Shown: positions 21,650 through 30,248, numbered from the stretch's first letter. The stretch: DNA of 64,000 bases from Streptomyces roseoviridis (GCF_039535235.1 NZ_BAAAWU010000001.1:5456001-5520000), one strand, 5' to 3'. Program-made: numbers and translations. Notes: generated by a model not told the origin, from the sequence alone.

Positions 21650-23190
21650 CCGCCTCCTTCCCGGGGCCCGTCCGGGACCCCGTCCGAGGGCCCGTCCGGG
21701 ATCGCGCGCAGGGCCTCGTCGGTGGGTCCGTCCGGGGGCGAGTCGGGGGCGCCCTCCGCGGCCACGGCCAAGGGCCCGTCCGCGGGGCCGTCGCCGGCTC
21801 CGCCGAGGAACAGCCCCACCCGGCGGTCCAGATACGCCCGCAGCCCGGCGAGCCTCTCCCGGCCCTCAGCGAAGCGGGCGATCTCGACCAGCGCCGGTAG
21901 GTCCTCCGCGTCCCGGATCCCGGCCGTCGGCACCCCGGGAGCCAGCCGGCGCACGTCGAAGACGTCCGCGTCGTATACGGGGTTCACATGGACCGCGCTC
22001 GTCCGCCGCTGCGGATCCAGCCGCGAGCGCCACACCCGCAGCACCTCTCCCGCCAGCCCCGGCGGCGCGTTGTCCCAGCCGTCCGAGACGATCAGCAGAC
22101 GCTCCGGAGCGTCCTCCAGGGCGTCGACGATCCGCATCCCGAGCGGTGTGGCGCCGAAGGGCCGTACGAGCAGCGGATCGCGCGCCCCGGACGTCCAGTG
22201 CGCCGTGTACGCGCCCGGCGCGGCCAGGGCCTCCAGGAGGAAGTGGCAGCCGAGCGCGACCGCCAGCGGCCGGCGCCGCTTCACCGCCGAACCGGACGAG
22301 GACCAGCTGTCGTCGAGCACGGCCGCGACCCGGCCCCAGCTCCCCGCGTGCGGCCCGGCCACGCGCCGCGCCGCCGCCCGCAGCGCCCCCGTCAGCTCCG
22401 CGCGCCGCTCCCTCCGCTCCCCGAAGGGGAGGGACAGGACGTACAGCGCGAGCCGGGTCAGCGGCATCACGGACAGATCGGCCCCGGTCGCCGCGGGGCG
22501 GTTCCGCAGCCGCTCCAGGCGCGTCATCCGCGACGCCATCCGCTCCAGGAACACCTCGCGCGGTATCCCGTGCCGGGCGGCGAACCCCTCCGCCACCGTG
22601 AACGGCAGCTCGTACAGCGCCCCCTGCTCGTGGCGCGCCCGGCGGAACGCCTCCAGAACGGGCTGTGCGTAGCGGGCGCGACGGCCCGGGGCGAAGAGGA
22701 AGTCGCCGGTCTCGCCGCCGTGGCCGCCCGGAAGCGGGAGGTGCGCGTGCCGGGCGGCGGCCTTGAGACCGGGCCGGTACTTCACGGCGTCGTGCGCCAG
22801 ATCGGGGCGGCCCGCCAGCCAGTCGCGGACGATCGCCCGGGTGCGCCGGTTGTTCACCCCGGCGGCGCGCAGGGCGCGGAAGACCCGGTAGACGCGCTGC
22901 GGCGGCATCTTCGCGAGCCGCGCCGCGATCAGCCGGCCCTCCAGGGGCTCGGCCTCCGCCGGCGTGCGCAGCAGCGCCTCGACGATCAGCGCGGCGTTGT
23001 GGTCGTTGATGTCGAGGGCGAGCGCGGCGGCGTACAGCGGGCGGTAGTTGACCCGCACGTACTCGTGCAGGAACGCCAGGGAGAGCCGCTGCTCCCCGGC
23101 CGTGGCGCGGAACTCCCGCTGGCCGGTGGCCGTGACGGCCGCGTTGACGAAGAGGAGCACGTCCTCGGCGGCGACGAGGTCGGACGACAT
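21643..23190 (-). CDS. TROVE/vWA (Ro60-like) RNA-binding protein
   Basis: 515 aa. Residues about 1-270 form a TROVE-type helical-repeat ring (LLFVNAAVTATGQREFRATA, AALALDINDHNAALIVEALL, KMPPQRVYRVFRALR, VKYRPGLKAAARHAHL, LPFTVAEGFAARHGIP). A vWA domain follows with a MIDAS-like D-x-S-x-S at residues 293-297 (DDSWSS) and LLIVSDGWDN. The last 50 residues are a DGP-rich low-complexity tail. Bacterial Ro60 homologues bind Y RNAs and take part in RNA quality control and repair. ATG at 23190 follows GAGAAGGA. I could not recognise a Y RNA nearby. Confidence 0.87.
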   Translation of the reverse strand: MSSDLVAAEDVLLFVNAAVTATGQREFRATAGEQRLSLAFLHEYVRVNYRPLYAAALALDINDHNAALIVEALLRTPAEAEPLEGRLIAARLAKMPPQRVYRVFRALRAAGVNNRRTRAIVRDWLAGRPDLAHDAVKYRPGLKAAARHAHLPLPGGHGGETGDFLFAPGRRARYAQPVLEAFRRARHEQGALYELPFTVAEGFAARHGIPREVFLERMASRMTRLERLRNRPAATGADLSVMPLTRLALYVLSLPFGERRERRAELTGALRAAARRVAGPHAGSWGRVAAVLDDSWSSSGSAVKRRRPLAVALGCHFLLEALAAPGAYTAHWTSGARDPLLVRPFGATPLGMRIVDALEDAPERLLIVSDGWDNAPPGLAGEVLRVWRSRLDPQRRTSAVHVNPVYDADVFDVRRLAPGVPTAGIRDAEDLPALVEIARFAEGRERLAGLRAYLDRRVGLFLGGAGDGPADGPLAVAAEGAPDSPPDGPTDEALRAIPDGPSDGVPDGPREGGGW

Positions 23191-23448
23191 TCCTTCTCTC
23201 CGTTCACGGGTGCCGGCCGGGGAATGGGGGCGCGAACAGCGAATACGTTGCTTCAGAGGCAGGTCCCGGAAGTCGCACCGGAGTCCCGCGGCCGGCCGGA
23301 GCACGCTAACACCGGGGGAGGGGCGCCGGTCCACCGGATATCCGGGTGGTGGCGGGGGAGGGCGACCGGGGGCGTGGGCGGGCACGGTGGGGCGGGGACC
23401 CGGCGCACGGCGGGTGCCGGACGGCGGGCGCGGGGGCGTTGACGGGCG

Positions 23449-23652
23449 TGGCGAAACCGGCCCCGCGGTGGGGCCGGGTGTGGCGAAGCCGGCCCGCGGT
23501 GGGGCCGGGTGCGGTGGGGCTGGTTGCCGTGGTGCGTGGGGCCGGGTGTGGTGGGGTTGGTTGCCGTGGTGCGTGGGGCGGGGCGCGGTGGGGTTGGTTG
23601 CCGTGGTGCACGGGGCCGGGCGCGGTGGGGCTGGTTGCCGTGGTGCACGGGG
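23449..23652. repeat. G-rich tandem repeats, four 37-bp units plus two degenerate units
   Basis: Four head-to-tail 37-bp units at 23505-23541, 23542-23578, 23579-23615 and 23616-23652 share the core TGGTTGCCGTGGTGC and differ by a few C/T or G/A changes. Two older copies with the core CGCGGTGGGGCCGGGTG precede them (23449-23480, 23481-23511), and a truncated copy follows. The unit length is not a multiple of three, so it is not protein repeat. The plus strand is extremely G rich and GGGG tracts recur every unit. The rest of the 608-bp gap (23191-23798) is G-skewed sequence with no gene I can support. Confidence 0.85.
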
Positions 23653-23798
23653 CCGGACGGTGGGCGCGAGGTGTCGGGGCGCGTGGCGGGCGGCCGGGGG
23701 TGCGGGGCGCGCCCGGAGCGTGCGCTCCGGGGCGGACCGGGGACCGCTCGGGGGGATCCCGGAGCCGGGAGCCACGGCGGCCCGGCAGACTGGTGGGC

Positions 23799-24710
23799 AT
23801 GACGAAGCTCCCGGGCGGCAAGCCCCGTATCGGTCTCCTCGGCACCGGCCCCTGGGCCGAGCGCACGCACGCGCCCGCCCTCGCCGCCCACCCGGGCGTC
23901 GAGTTCAGCGGAGTGTGGGGCAGACGCCCCGAGGCAGCCGCCGCGCTGGCCGCCGCCTGCGGCACCCGGGCCCACGACGACGTGGACGCCCTCTTCGCCG
24001 CGAGCGACGCCGTCGCCCTCGCCCTGCCGCCGGACGTCCAGGCGCCACTGGCCGTGCGCGCCGCGGAGGCCGGCTGTCACGTGATCCTCGACAAGCCGGT
24101 GGCGACCTCCGCGGCGACGGCCCGCGAGGTCGCCGACGCGGTGACCAAGGCCCAGGTCGCGTCCGTGGTGTTCTGCACCCTGCGGTTCGCCCCCGCCACC
24201 GCCCGCTGGATCGACGAACAGGCGGCGGTGGGCGGCTGGTTCCTCGGCGAGGCGCACTGGCTCGGCTCGCTCTTCGCCCCCGGCTCGGCCAGCGCCTACG
24301 CCGCCTCGCCCTGGCGGCGCGAGAAGGGCGGCCTGTGGGACGTGGGCCCGCACGTCCTGTCCGTGTTCCTGCCGGTCCTCGGCGACGTCACATCCGTCAC
24401 CTGCGCGGCCGGCCCCGCCGACACCCGCCACCTGGTGCTGCGCCACACCTCCGGCGCGAGCAGCACGGCCACGCTCACCCTCAGCGCCCCGCCCGCGGCG
24501 AGCGAGGCCGCGCTCTCGCTGTACGGGGAGCGGGGCCGGTCGACGATGCCCGGCTGGGACGGCGCCCTCGACGCCTTCGGCGGCGCGGTGGACGCCCTCC
24601 TGGAGGCCATACGGACCGGCGAGCCGCACTCCTGCGACGTGCGTTTCGGGGCGCGGCTCACCGAGATCCTGGCCCGGGCGGAAGCCGCGGCACCCATGGT
24701 GACGGTCTGA
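23799..24710 (+). CDS. Gfo/Idh/MocA-family oxidoreductase
   Basis: 303 aa, NAD(P)-dependent dehydrogenase. The Rossmann motif GLLGTGPWAERTHAPAL is at residues 12-28 and the family signature with the conserved Lys is in HVILDKPVATS. The C-terminal half has the expected substrate domain (EAHWLGSL, GGLWDVGPHVL). ATG at 23799; an earlier in-frame start would run through the tandem repeats. Substrate is likely a sugar or inositol-like molecule but cannot be assigned. Followed 50 bp later by an alpha/beta-hydrolase gene on the same strand. Confidence 0.9.
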   Translation: MTKLPGGKPRIGLLGTGPWAERTHAPALAAHPGVEFSGVWGRRPEAAAALAAACGTRAHDDVDALFAASDAVALALPPDVQAPLAVRAAEAGCHVILDKPVATSAATAREVADAVTKAQVASVVFCTLRFAPATARWIDEQAAVGGWFLGEAHWLGSLFAPGSASAYAASPWRREKGGLWDVGPHVLSVFLPVLGDVTSVTCAAGPADTRHLVLRHTSGASSTATLTLSAPPAASEAALSLYGERGRSTMPGWDGALDAFGGAVDALLEAIRTGEPHSCDVRFGARLTEILARAEAAAPMVTV

Positions 24711-24760
24711 CGGGCGGGGGTAGGGTGCCGACCACGCGGACCGGGGGAGAGGACTCGCGC

Positions 24761-25618
24761 ATGGCACGGGAACGGTTCGACCGGGCCTACGACGCCGTCC
24801 TCGCCAGGTGGCCGGGGGACACCACGACCACCAGGGTGCCCACCCCGTACGGCACCACCCACCTCATCAGCCACGGCCCCGCCGACGCCCCGCCCGTCCT
24901 CCTGCTGCCGGGCGGCGGCGCCACGGCCACCGGCTGGCACGGCACGGCCGCCGCGCTGGGTGCCGCCCACCGCGTCCACGCCGTCGACCTCGTCGGCGAA
25001 CCCGGCCGCAGCGTCGCCGACCCCGGCCGCCCCCTCCGCACCGCCGGGGACCTCACCGGCTGGCTCGACGCCCTGCTCGGCGCGCTCGACCGTTCCGGCG
25101 GCCGGGCGCCGGGACGGGTCGGTCTCGTCGGACACTCCTACGGCGCCTGGATCGCCCTGCACTACGCCCTCGCCGCCCCCGACCGCGTCGACCGCCTCGC
25201 GCTGCTCGACCCGACGAACTGCTTCACCGGCTACGCCCCGCGCTTCCTGCTGCGCGCCCTGCCGGTGCTGCTGCGCCCCGGCCCGGCCCGGGTCACCGCC
25301 CTGCTCGACTGGGAGACGCGGGGTGCCGTGCTCGACCCGGACTGGCGGCGACTCCAGGCCCTGGCCGCGACCGTCCCCACCGTCCGCCCGGTCACCGGTC
25401 CCAGGCCCGCGCCCGAGCGGCTGGCGGCCCTGGAGGCACCGACGCTGGTCCTCCTCGCCGGCCGGTCCCGCGTCCACGACCCGGCCGCCGTGGCCCGCCG
25501 GGCCCGGGCCGCCGCCCCCGGCGTGGAGACGGAGACCCTGCCCGACGCGACCCACTTCACCCTGCCCGTGGCAGCCCCACCGGGCGCCCACGCCCGGATC
25601 GCCCGCCACTTCGCCTGA
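24761..25618 (+). CDS. Alpha/beta-hydrolase
   Basis: 285 aa. Alpha/beta-hydrolase fold with oxyanion region LLLPGGGATATGWHG, nucleophile elbow GLVGHSYGAW (Ser), Asp region LVLLAGRSRVHDP and C-terminal His in DATHFTLP, so the triad is complete. Cytoplasmic, no signal peptide. ATG at 24761 follows GGGGGAGAGGACTC. The end lies 9 bp from the end of the convergent ArsC-like gene. Substrate unknown. Confidence 0.92.
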   Translation: MARERFDRAYDAVLARWPGDTTTTRVPTPYGTTHLISHGPADAPPVLLLPGGGATATGWHGTAAALGAAHRVHAVDLVGEPGRSVADPGRPLRTAGDLTGWLDALLGALDRSGGRAPGRVGLVGHSYGAWIALHYALAAPDRVDRLALLDPTNCFTGYAPRFLLRALPVLLRPGPARVTALLDWETRGAVLDPDWRRLQALAATVPTVRPVTGPRPAPERLAALEAPTLVLLAGRSRVHDPAAVARRARAAAPGVETETLPDATHFTLPVAAPPGAHARIARHFA

Positions 25619-25627
25619 GGCGGAGCA

Positions 25628-25987
25628 TCAACGGGACAGCGCGTCCCGCACGGCCTCCTCGCTCCGCGCGACGACCGCCGTGCCGTCGTCGGCGGTGATG
25701 ATCGGCCGCTGGATCAGCTTCGGATGCGCCGCCAGCGCCTCCACCCAGCGGTCCCGGTGTTCCGCGTCCTTCGGCCACTCCTTGAGGCCCAGCTCCTTGG
25801 CGGCCGCCTCCTGCGTCCGCGTGATGTCCCACGGCTCCAGGCCCAGCCGCTCCAGCACCTCCCGGATCTCCTCGGGCGACGGCACGTCCTCCAGATAGCG
25901 CCGCACGGTGTAGTCGGCGCCCTCGGCGTCCAGCACGGTCAGCGCGCTGCGGCACTTGGAACAGGCGGGGTTGATCCAGATCTCCAT
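25628..25987 (-). CDS. ArsC/Spx-family arsenate reductase-like protein
   Basis: 119 aa, thioredoxin-fold protein. The active-site motif NPACSKCRSAL holds a CxxC pair; LIQRPIITADDG is the typical ArsC C-terminal motif with the conserved Arg. Start chosen at ATG 25987 (MEIWINP) because GGGAGG precedes it directly; an ATG three codons earlier is possible. No ars operon genes are nearby, so a glutaredoxin-like or regulatory role is as likely as arsenate reduction. Confidence 0.9.
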   Translation of the reverse strand: MEIWINPACSKCRSALTVLDAEGADYTVRRYLEDVPSPEEIREVLERLGLEPWDITRTQEAAAKELGLKEWPKDAEHRDRWVEALAAHPKLIQRPIITADDGTAVVARSEEAVRDALSR

Positions 25988-26125
25988 GCCTCCCAACGTA
26001 CCGCCCGCACACCCCGCGAAAGCCGTTCTGGCCAGGGACGATTGTCAGTGGTCACCACTAAAATCGAGGGTGAAGGCGAGGGTCCCGGGGAGGGCCCCCG
26101 TCCACCGTTCGCCAGGAGGTCGCCC

Positions 26126-26401
26126 ATGGCAGTCGCCATGATCCGGACACCGTCCCTCGAACCCTGGAAGCCCCTCCAGAAGAAGCCGCTCCCCGCGGGC
26201 CGCCCCCGCGAGTGGTACGTCACCCACAACCGCCGACTCAAGGCCATGCGCCTCGCGATCGCCCTGCTCGACGCGGGCGTCTACCTGCCCTCCCGCGCCA
26301 CGAACGCGAAGATACGCACGACCGCCACCCAGCTCGGCATCCACCCGCCCTCCGACACCACCTGCCACATGGTCCGCGCCCTGATCCGCTACAGCCGCTG
26401 A
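26126..26401 (+). CDS. Small basic conserved protein, unknown
   Basis: 91 aa, strongly basic. ATG at 26126 has a perfect AGGAGGT (26114-26120). No signal peptide or membrane helix. The middle (WYVTHNRRLKAMRLAIALLD) and end (ATQLGIHPPSDTTCHMVRAL) suggest a small helical, perhaps nucleic-acid-binding protein. I cannot name a family. Convergent with the P450 gene across a shared terminator. Confidence 0.8.
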   Translation: MAVAMIRTPSLEPWKPLQKKPLPAGRPREWYVTHNRRLKAMRLAIALLDAGVYLPSRATNAKIRTTATQLGIHPPSDTTCHMVRALIRYSR

Positions 26402-26407
26402 CCCCCA

Positions 26408-26437
26408 GGCGCTGCCCGGCCCGTGCCGGGCAGCGCC
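26408..26437. terminator. Bidirectional terminator between small gene and P450
   Basis: GGCGCTGCCCGGC (26408-26420), loop CCGT, GCCGGGCAGCGCC (26425-26437): a perfect 13-bp stem in the 53-bp gap between two convergent stops. Confidence 0.8.
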
Positions 26438-26454
26438 CCGTCACCCGGGACGGC

Positions 26455-27642
26455 TCACCAGGCGGCGGGCAGCCGCTCGGGCAGTCGCTTCATGAAGTTG
26501 GTGCGCCACACCAGCTGTTCGACGGGCACCGCGAGCCGGAGCGCCGGCAGCCGTTCGAGCAGCGTCTCCAGAGCGATCTCGGCGTGCCGCTTGCCGAGCG
26601 CGGTCGCCGGGCAGTAGTGCCCTCCGCCGCCGAAGGACAGATGGTCGGAGGCGTTCTCCCGGTCCGGCCGGAAGGCCAGCGGATCCGGGAAGCGGTCCGG
26701 ATCGTGATTGGCCGCCTCCACGAGCACGAGCACCAGCTCGCCCGCCCGCACCAGCACGTCACCGAGCCACACGTCCTCCAGCGCCAGCCTCGGCAGCCCG
26801 TCGCCGATCGACAGGTTGACCCGCAGCAGCTCGTCCATCGCCCCGGCGACCCCGCCGCCCCCGGTCAGCGCCTCCCGCACGTCCTGCCGGGTCAGCACCG
26901 ACACCAGCGCCATCGTCAGGAACCCGGCGGTCGAGATCACCCCTGCCCCGAAGAGCGTCACACCGACCGTGGCCAGCATCTCGTCCGTCACGTGCGCGTA
27001 GTCGGGATCGTCGCGCAGCGCCGCCAGCTCCGCCATCAGCCCGGTGGTCGCCGGATCGTCGAGGCGCTCGACCATGTAGGCGATGTCCCGGTCCCAGTTG
27101 AGCCGGGCGGCCTCGATCTCGCGCGGCGCGTTCATGAACGCCACGTCCAGGCTGCGCAGCAGCCGCGGCGCGTCCTCCTCGGGGATCCCGAGGATCCGGC
27201 AGTGCAGGCCCGCCGAGTACGGGTCGGCGAACGAGCCCCGCAGCTCACCGGGCGCCCCCTCGGCGGCCATGGCGTCCACCAGGGCGCCCGCCCGTGCGCG
27301 CAGCCACTCCTCGAGGCCGGGCGCCTTCGGGTTGATGGCCTTCATCACCGCCTTGCGCAGCCCCGCGCCCGTGATGTTGCCCATGTTGTTCACCACGTGC
27401 GGCGGGATCGTCAGCGCGTACTGCCGCGGAACCCCCGGCGCCGAGGTGTCCTTCAGGCTGAACCGCGGGTCGTCGAGCACCTGGCGGCACAGCTCGTACG
27501 AGGAGACCAGCCAGGCCTCCGCCCCGGCGATGGTCCGCACCTTCCGCACGGGCTCGGCCCGCAGCTCCTCGATCTCGGCGGGCAGCCGGGTGCCGTTCCA
27601 GTCGAAGGGGAACGCCGGCAGGTCGACGGTGGGACGGGTCAT
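26455..27642 (-). CDS. Cytochrome P450 paired with cyclodipeptide synthase, atypical active site
   Basis: 395-aa P450. ATG at 27642 overlaps the synthase TGA as ATGA, so the pair is translationally coupled. ExxR is E271-L-L-R274 and the haem Cys is C344 in LSFGGGGHYCPA. Two key positions differ from the usual pattern: the I-helix reads AGVIS (233-237), so the acid-alcohol pair (Asp/Glu-Thr) is replaced by Ile-Ser, and the Gly two residues after the haem Cys is Ala346. P450s with cyclodipeptide synthases (CYP121 and relatives) often join carbon or nitrogen atoms instead of inserting oxygen. I infer tailoring of the cyclodipeptide; the product is unknown. Confidence 0.93.
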   Translation of the reverse strand: MTRPTVDLPAFPFDWNGTRLPAEIEELRAEPVRKVRTIAGAEAWLVSSYELCRQVLDDPRFSLKDTSAPGVPRQYALTIPPHVVNNMGNITGAGLRKAVMKAINPKAPGLEEWLRARAGALVDAMAAEGAPGELRGSFADPYSAGLHCRILGIPEEDAPRLLRSLDVAFMNAPREIEAARLNWDRDIAYMVERLDDPATTGLMAELAALRDDPDYAHVTDEMLATVGVTLFGAGVISTAGFLTMALVSVLTRQDVREALTGGGGVAGAMDELLRVNLSIGDGLPRLALEDVWLGDVLVRAGELVLVLVEAANHDPDRFPDPLAFRPDRENASDHLSFGGGGHYCPATALGKRHAEIALETLLERLPALRLAVPVEQLVWRTNFMKRLPERLPAAW

Positions 27643-28361
27643 CGCGCATCTCCTTCGGCGGACGGGACGGGGGTGAGGATGCCGTGCCCCTGATTGCGCG
27701 AGGCCCGCAGCCCGGACCCCCGGGCGTACAGCAGGTCGGCCAACGGCAGTGCCTGGTGGTAGCAGTTGAGCGAGGACGGCACCCCGAGGATCGCGGGCGT
27801 GTCCAGGAACAGCGGCACCTCGGCGCAGATGTACGCCCGGCACACCTGCCGCTGCCGCTCGCTGATCTCCTGCCCCGGCGTCAGTTTCCCGGCCAGGAAG
27901 ATCCCGGCGAGGGCGTCACACGTCTCCCGCACCACCGGGTCGCCGGCCACCGCCGCCACCACCCGCCGGTGCAGCTCCTGGTACGCGGGCACCGCCCCGA
28001 ACTCCGACATCCCCCGGGCCCGCACCCGGACGCCCGTCGGATCGGTCTCGGCGACGGCCGCGCCGACCTTCGCCCGTACTCCTCGCAGGTTCTTCACGGC
28101 CTTGCGCCGCGCTTCGTCGGCCCCGTAGCCGAGGGCCTCGTACATGTCGGCGACATGCAGATCGGTGTAGACGAGATCGACCCGATCGAAGTGGTCCAGC
28201 CCCCAGCGCGCCAGATCGCGCAGCCGTTGGGCGGTGAAATAGCTGTTTCCCGGTGAGACGCCGATGACCACGTGTGCGCCCTCTTCGGCGATGACACGGC
28301 AGTGGTCGGTGTACGGCTGAAGTCGGAGCGTCTCGGCAGGGGCATATGCCGCCTGAGTCAC
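27639..28361 (-). CDS. Cyclodipeptide synthase, NYH subfamily
   Basis: 240-aa enzyme that makes a cyclic dipeptide (diketopiperazine) from two aminoacyl-tRNAs. Catalytic Ser36 lies in VIGVSPGNSYF with Asn39; Tyr177 and Glu181 are in AYICAEVPLF; Tyr201-His202 follow SSLN-C. These match Ser37, Asn40, Tyr178, Glu182, Tyr202 and His203 of AlbC with a constant offset of one, which places it in the NYH group. GTG start at 28361 with GAGGA nine bases upstream. The specificity pocket cannot be decoded here with confidence. First gene of a two-gene cluster with the P450 gene. Confidence 0.94.
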   Translation of the reverse strand: MTQAAYAPAETLRLQPYTDHCRVIAEEGAHVVIGVSPGNSYFTAQRLRDLARWGLDHFDRVDLVYTDLHVADMYEALGYGADEARRKAVKNLRGVRAKVGAAVAETDPTGVRVRARGMSEFGAVPAYQELHRRVVAAVAGDPVVRETCDALAGIFLAGKLTPGQEISERQRQVCRAYICAEVPLFLDTPAILGVPSSLNCYHQALPLADLLYARGSGLRASRNQGHGILTPVPSAEGDAR

Positions 28362-28544
28362 GTTCGGATGTCCTCATCGCGCCAACTAGTCCCAGCGGAG
28401 CCCTGTGCTCCGGGTGTGGCGGCCGCGACGACCCCACGCTATCGACCAGTTGCGGAGCGTGAGACTCCTACTCAAGGGTACAGCTGAGAGTTCGTCAGTC
28501 GTTCACCTGTTCGTCACCTTGCGTATTCCCGTCACGGAAACGGC

Positions 28545-28580
28545 GAGGCCCGCCGCCCCCGGGAGGGGGCGACGGGCCTC
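28545..28580 (-). terminator. Terminator hairpin after glnA
   Basis: Arms GAGGCCCGCCGCCCCC (28545-28560) and GGGGGCGACGGGCCTC (28565-28580) pair with one mismatch around a GGGA loop. It begins 27 bp beyond the glnA stop on the minus strand and separates it from the cyclodipeptide synthase gene. The rest of the 28362-28606 gap should hold the synthase promoter, which I cannot pinpoint. Confidence 0.8.
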
Positions 28581-28606
28581 GGCGGATCCGGTTGGCGAGC
28601 TCCGGC

Positions 28607-30016
28607 TTAGAGGTCGAAGTACAGCTCGAACTCGTGCGGGTGCGGACGCAGCTGGATCGGCGCGATCTCGTGGGTGCGCTTGTAGTCGATCCAGGTCTCG
28701 ATCAGGTCGGCGGTGAAGACGCCACCGGCCTGCAGGTACTCGTTGTCCTCCTCGAGCGCCTTGAGGACGGCCTCGAGGTTGGTCGGGACCTGGGCGACGC
28801 CCGCGTGCTCCTCGGGGGCGAGCTCGTAGAGGTCCTTGTCGATCGGCTCGGCCGGCTCGATCTTGTTCTTGATGCCGTCGAGGCCCGCGAGGAGCAGCGC
28901 CGAGAAGGCGAGGTACGGGTTCGAGGACGGGTCCGGGGCGCGGAACTCGACGCGCTTGGCCTTCGGGTTGGAGCCCGTGATCGGGATGCGCATCGCGGCG
29001 GAGCGGTTGCGCTGCGAGTAGACGAGGTTGACCGGCGCCTCGAAGCCCGGGACCAGGCGGTGGTAGGAGTTCACCGTCGGGTTGGTGAAGGCCAGCAGCG
29101 ACGGGGCGTGCTTCAGGATGCCGCCGATGTAGTAGCGGGCGGTGTCCGAGAGGCCCGCGTAGCCCTGCTCGTCGTAGAAGAGCGGCTCGCCGCCGGTCCA
29201 CAGCGACTGGTGGACGTGCATGCCCGAACCGTTGTCGCCGAAGATCGGCTTCGGCATGAAGGTCGCGGTCTTGCCGTTGCGCCAGGCGACGTTCTTCACG
29301 ATGTACTTGAAGAGCATCAGGTCGTCGGCGGCGGCCAGCAGCGTGTTGAACTTGTAGTTGATCTCCGCCTGGCCGGCGGTGCCGACCTCGTGGTGCTGGC
29401 GCTCGACCTTGAGGCCGACGTTCTCCAGCTCCAGGGAGATCTCCGCGCGCAGGTCGGCGAAGTGGTCGACCGGCGGGGCCGGGAAGTAGCCGCCCTTGTA
29501 GCGGACCTTGTAACCCCGGTTGTCCTCCTCCTTGCCGGTGTTCCAGGCGCCGGCCTCGGAGTCGATGTGGTAGAAGCCCTGGTTCGCCGAGGTCTCGAAG
29601 CGGACCGAGTCGAACACGTAGAACTCGGCCTCGGGACCGAAGTACGCGGTGTCGGCGATGCCGGTGGAGGCCAGGTACGCCTCCGCCTTCTTCGCGATGT
29701 TGCGCGGGTCACGGCTGTACTGCTCGCCCGTGATCGGGTCGTGGATGAAGAAGTTGATGTTCAGCGTCTTGTCGCGGCGGAACGGGTCCAGGCGGGCCGT
29801 CGACAGGTCCGCGCGCAGGGCCATGTCCGACTCGTGGATGGCCTGGAAGCCGCGGATCGACGAACCGTCGAAGGCCAGCTCCTCGGACGGGTCGAACGCC
29901 GTCGCCGGGATCGTGAAGTGCTGCATCACGCCCGGAAGGTCGCAGAAACGGACATCGACCATCTTGACGTCATTGTCCTGAATGAACTTCTTGGCCTCGT
30001 CGGCGTTCTGGAACAT
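28607..30016 (-). CDS. glnA: Glutamine synthetase type I
   Basis: 469-aa dodecameric GSI, main ammonium-assimilating enzyme. Motifs: DLPGVMQHFTIPA, FDGSSIRGFQ, YFGPEAEFYVFD, GTAGQAEINYKF, the ATP site KPIFGDNGSGMHVHQSLW, and NPYLAFSALLLAGLDGI. The adenylylation Tyr near residue 397 sits in KDLYELAPEE, so GlnE-type control is possible. ATG at 30016 is preceded by AGGAGGAG. A GlnR box lies 100-137 bp upstream. Length equals that of the streptomycete enzyme. Confidence 0.98.
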   Translation of the reverse strand: MFQNADEAKKFIQDNDVKMVDVRFCDLPGVMQHFTIPATAFDPSEELAFDGSSIRGFQAIHESDMALRADLSTARLDPFRRDKTLNINFFIHDPITGEQYSRDPRNIAKKAEAYLASTGIADTAYFGPEAEFYVFDSVRFETSANQGFYHIDSEAGAWNTGKEEDNRGYKVRYKGGYFPAPPVDHFADLRAEISLELENVGLKVERQHHEVGTAGQAEINYKFNTLLAAADDLMLFKYIVKNVAWRNGKTATFMPKPIFGDNGSGMHVHQSLWTGGEPLFYDEQGYAGLSDTARYYIGGILKHAPSLLAFTNPTVNSYHRLVPGFEAPVNLVYSQRNRSAAMRIPITGSNPKAKRVEFRAPDPSSNPYLAFSALLLAGLDGIKNKIEPAEPIDKDLYELAPEEHAGVAQVPTNLEAVLKALEEDNEYLQAGGVFTADLIETWIDYKRTHEIAPIQLRPHPHEFELYFDL

Positions 30017-30115
30017 CCAACTCCTCCTACTCCCGGCCCGGGGAGGGGCGGGGTTGCAGCTCGGTCGTGCGGCCAGTGCGGTGGCACACGCAGGACCCGA
30101 CCATAGGCAGACGGG

Positions 30116-30153
30116 ATTTCTCAAGCATGACCCATTTGTTTCGTCGAAGTTAA
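30116..30153 (-). promoter_or_regulatory. GlnR box of glnA
   Basis: On the minus strand: TTAAC-N6-GAAAC-N6-GTCAT-N6-GAAAT, 38 bp, same 11-bp period as the glnII box in this window. The match to the described GlnR consensus (gTnAc-n6-GaAAc, twice) is good. A TATGGT further downstream could be the -10 box. Confidence 0.88.
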
Positions 30154-30248
30154 CCGGCGCGGGTGCGCCGCCCCGGCCCCCGCGCTCCCGGCCGCCCGAG
30201 CCCGACCCAGGCCGAAGTGATCAAAAACGGGCGCAGTACCGTGGTCGG

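Noticed and set aside
20480..23190. Calling the TROVE pair a defence system
   Set aside because: No nuclease, no mobile context and no known defence partner; RNA quality control fits better with what can be seen.
23505..23652. CRISPR array
   Set aside because: The 37-bp units abut directly with no spacers and no cas genes are present.
21643..23775. N-terminal extension of the TROVE protein through the tandem repeats
   Set aside because: The 37-bp unit shifts frame each copy, the extra part is Pro/His/Thr low complexity, and the ATG at 23190 has a good ribosome site and fits the family length.
25628..25987. Arsenic resistance operon
   Set aside because: Only a single ArsC-like gene; no arsR, arsB or acr3 next to it.
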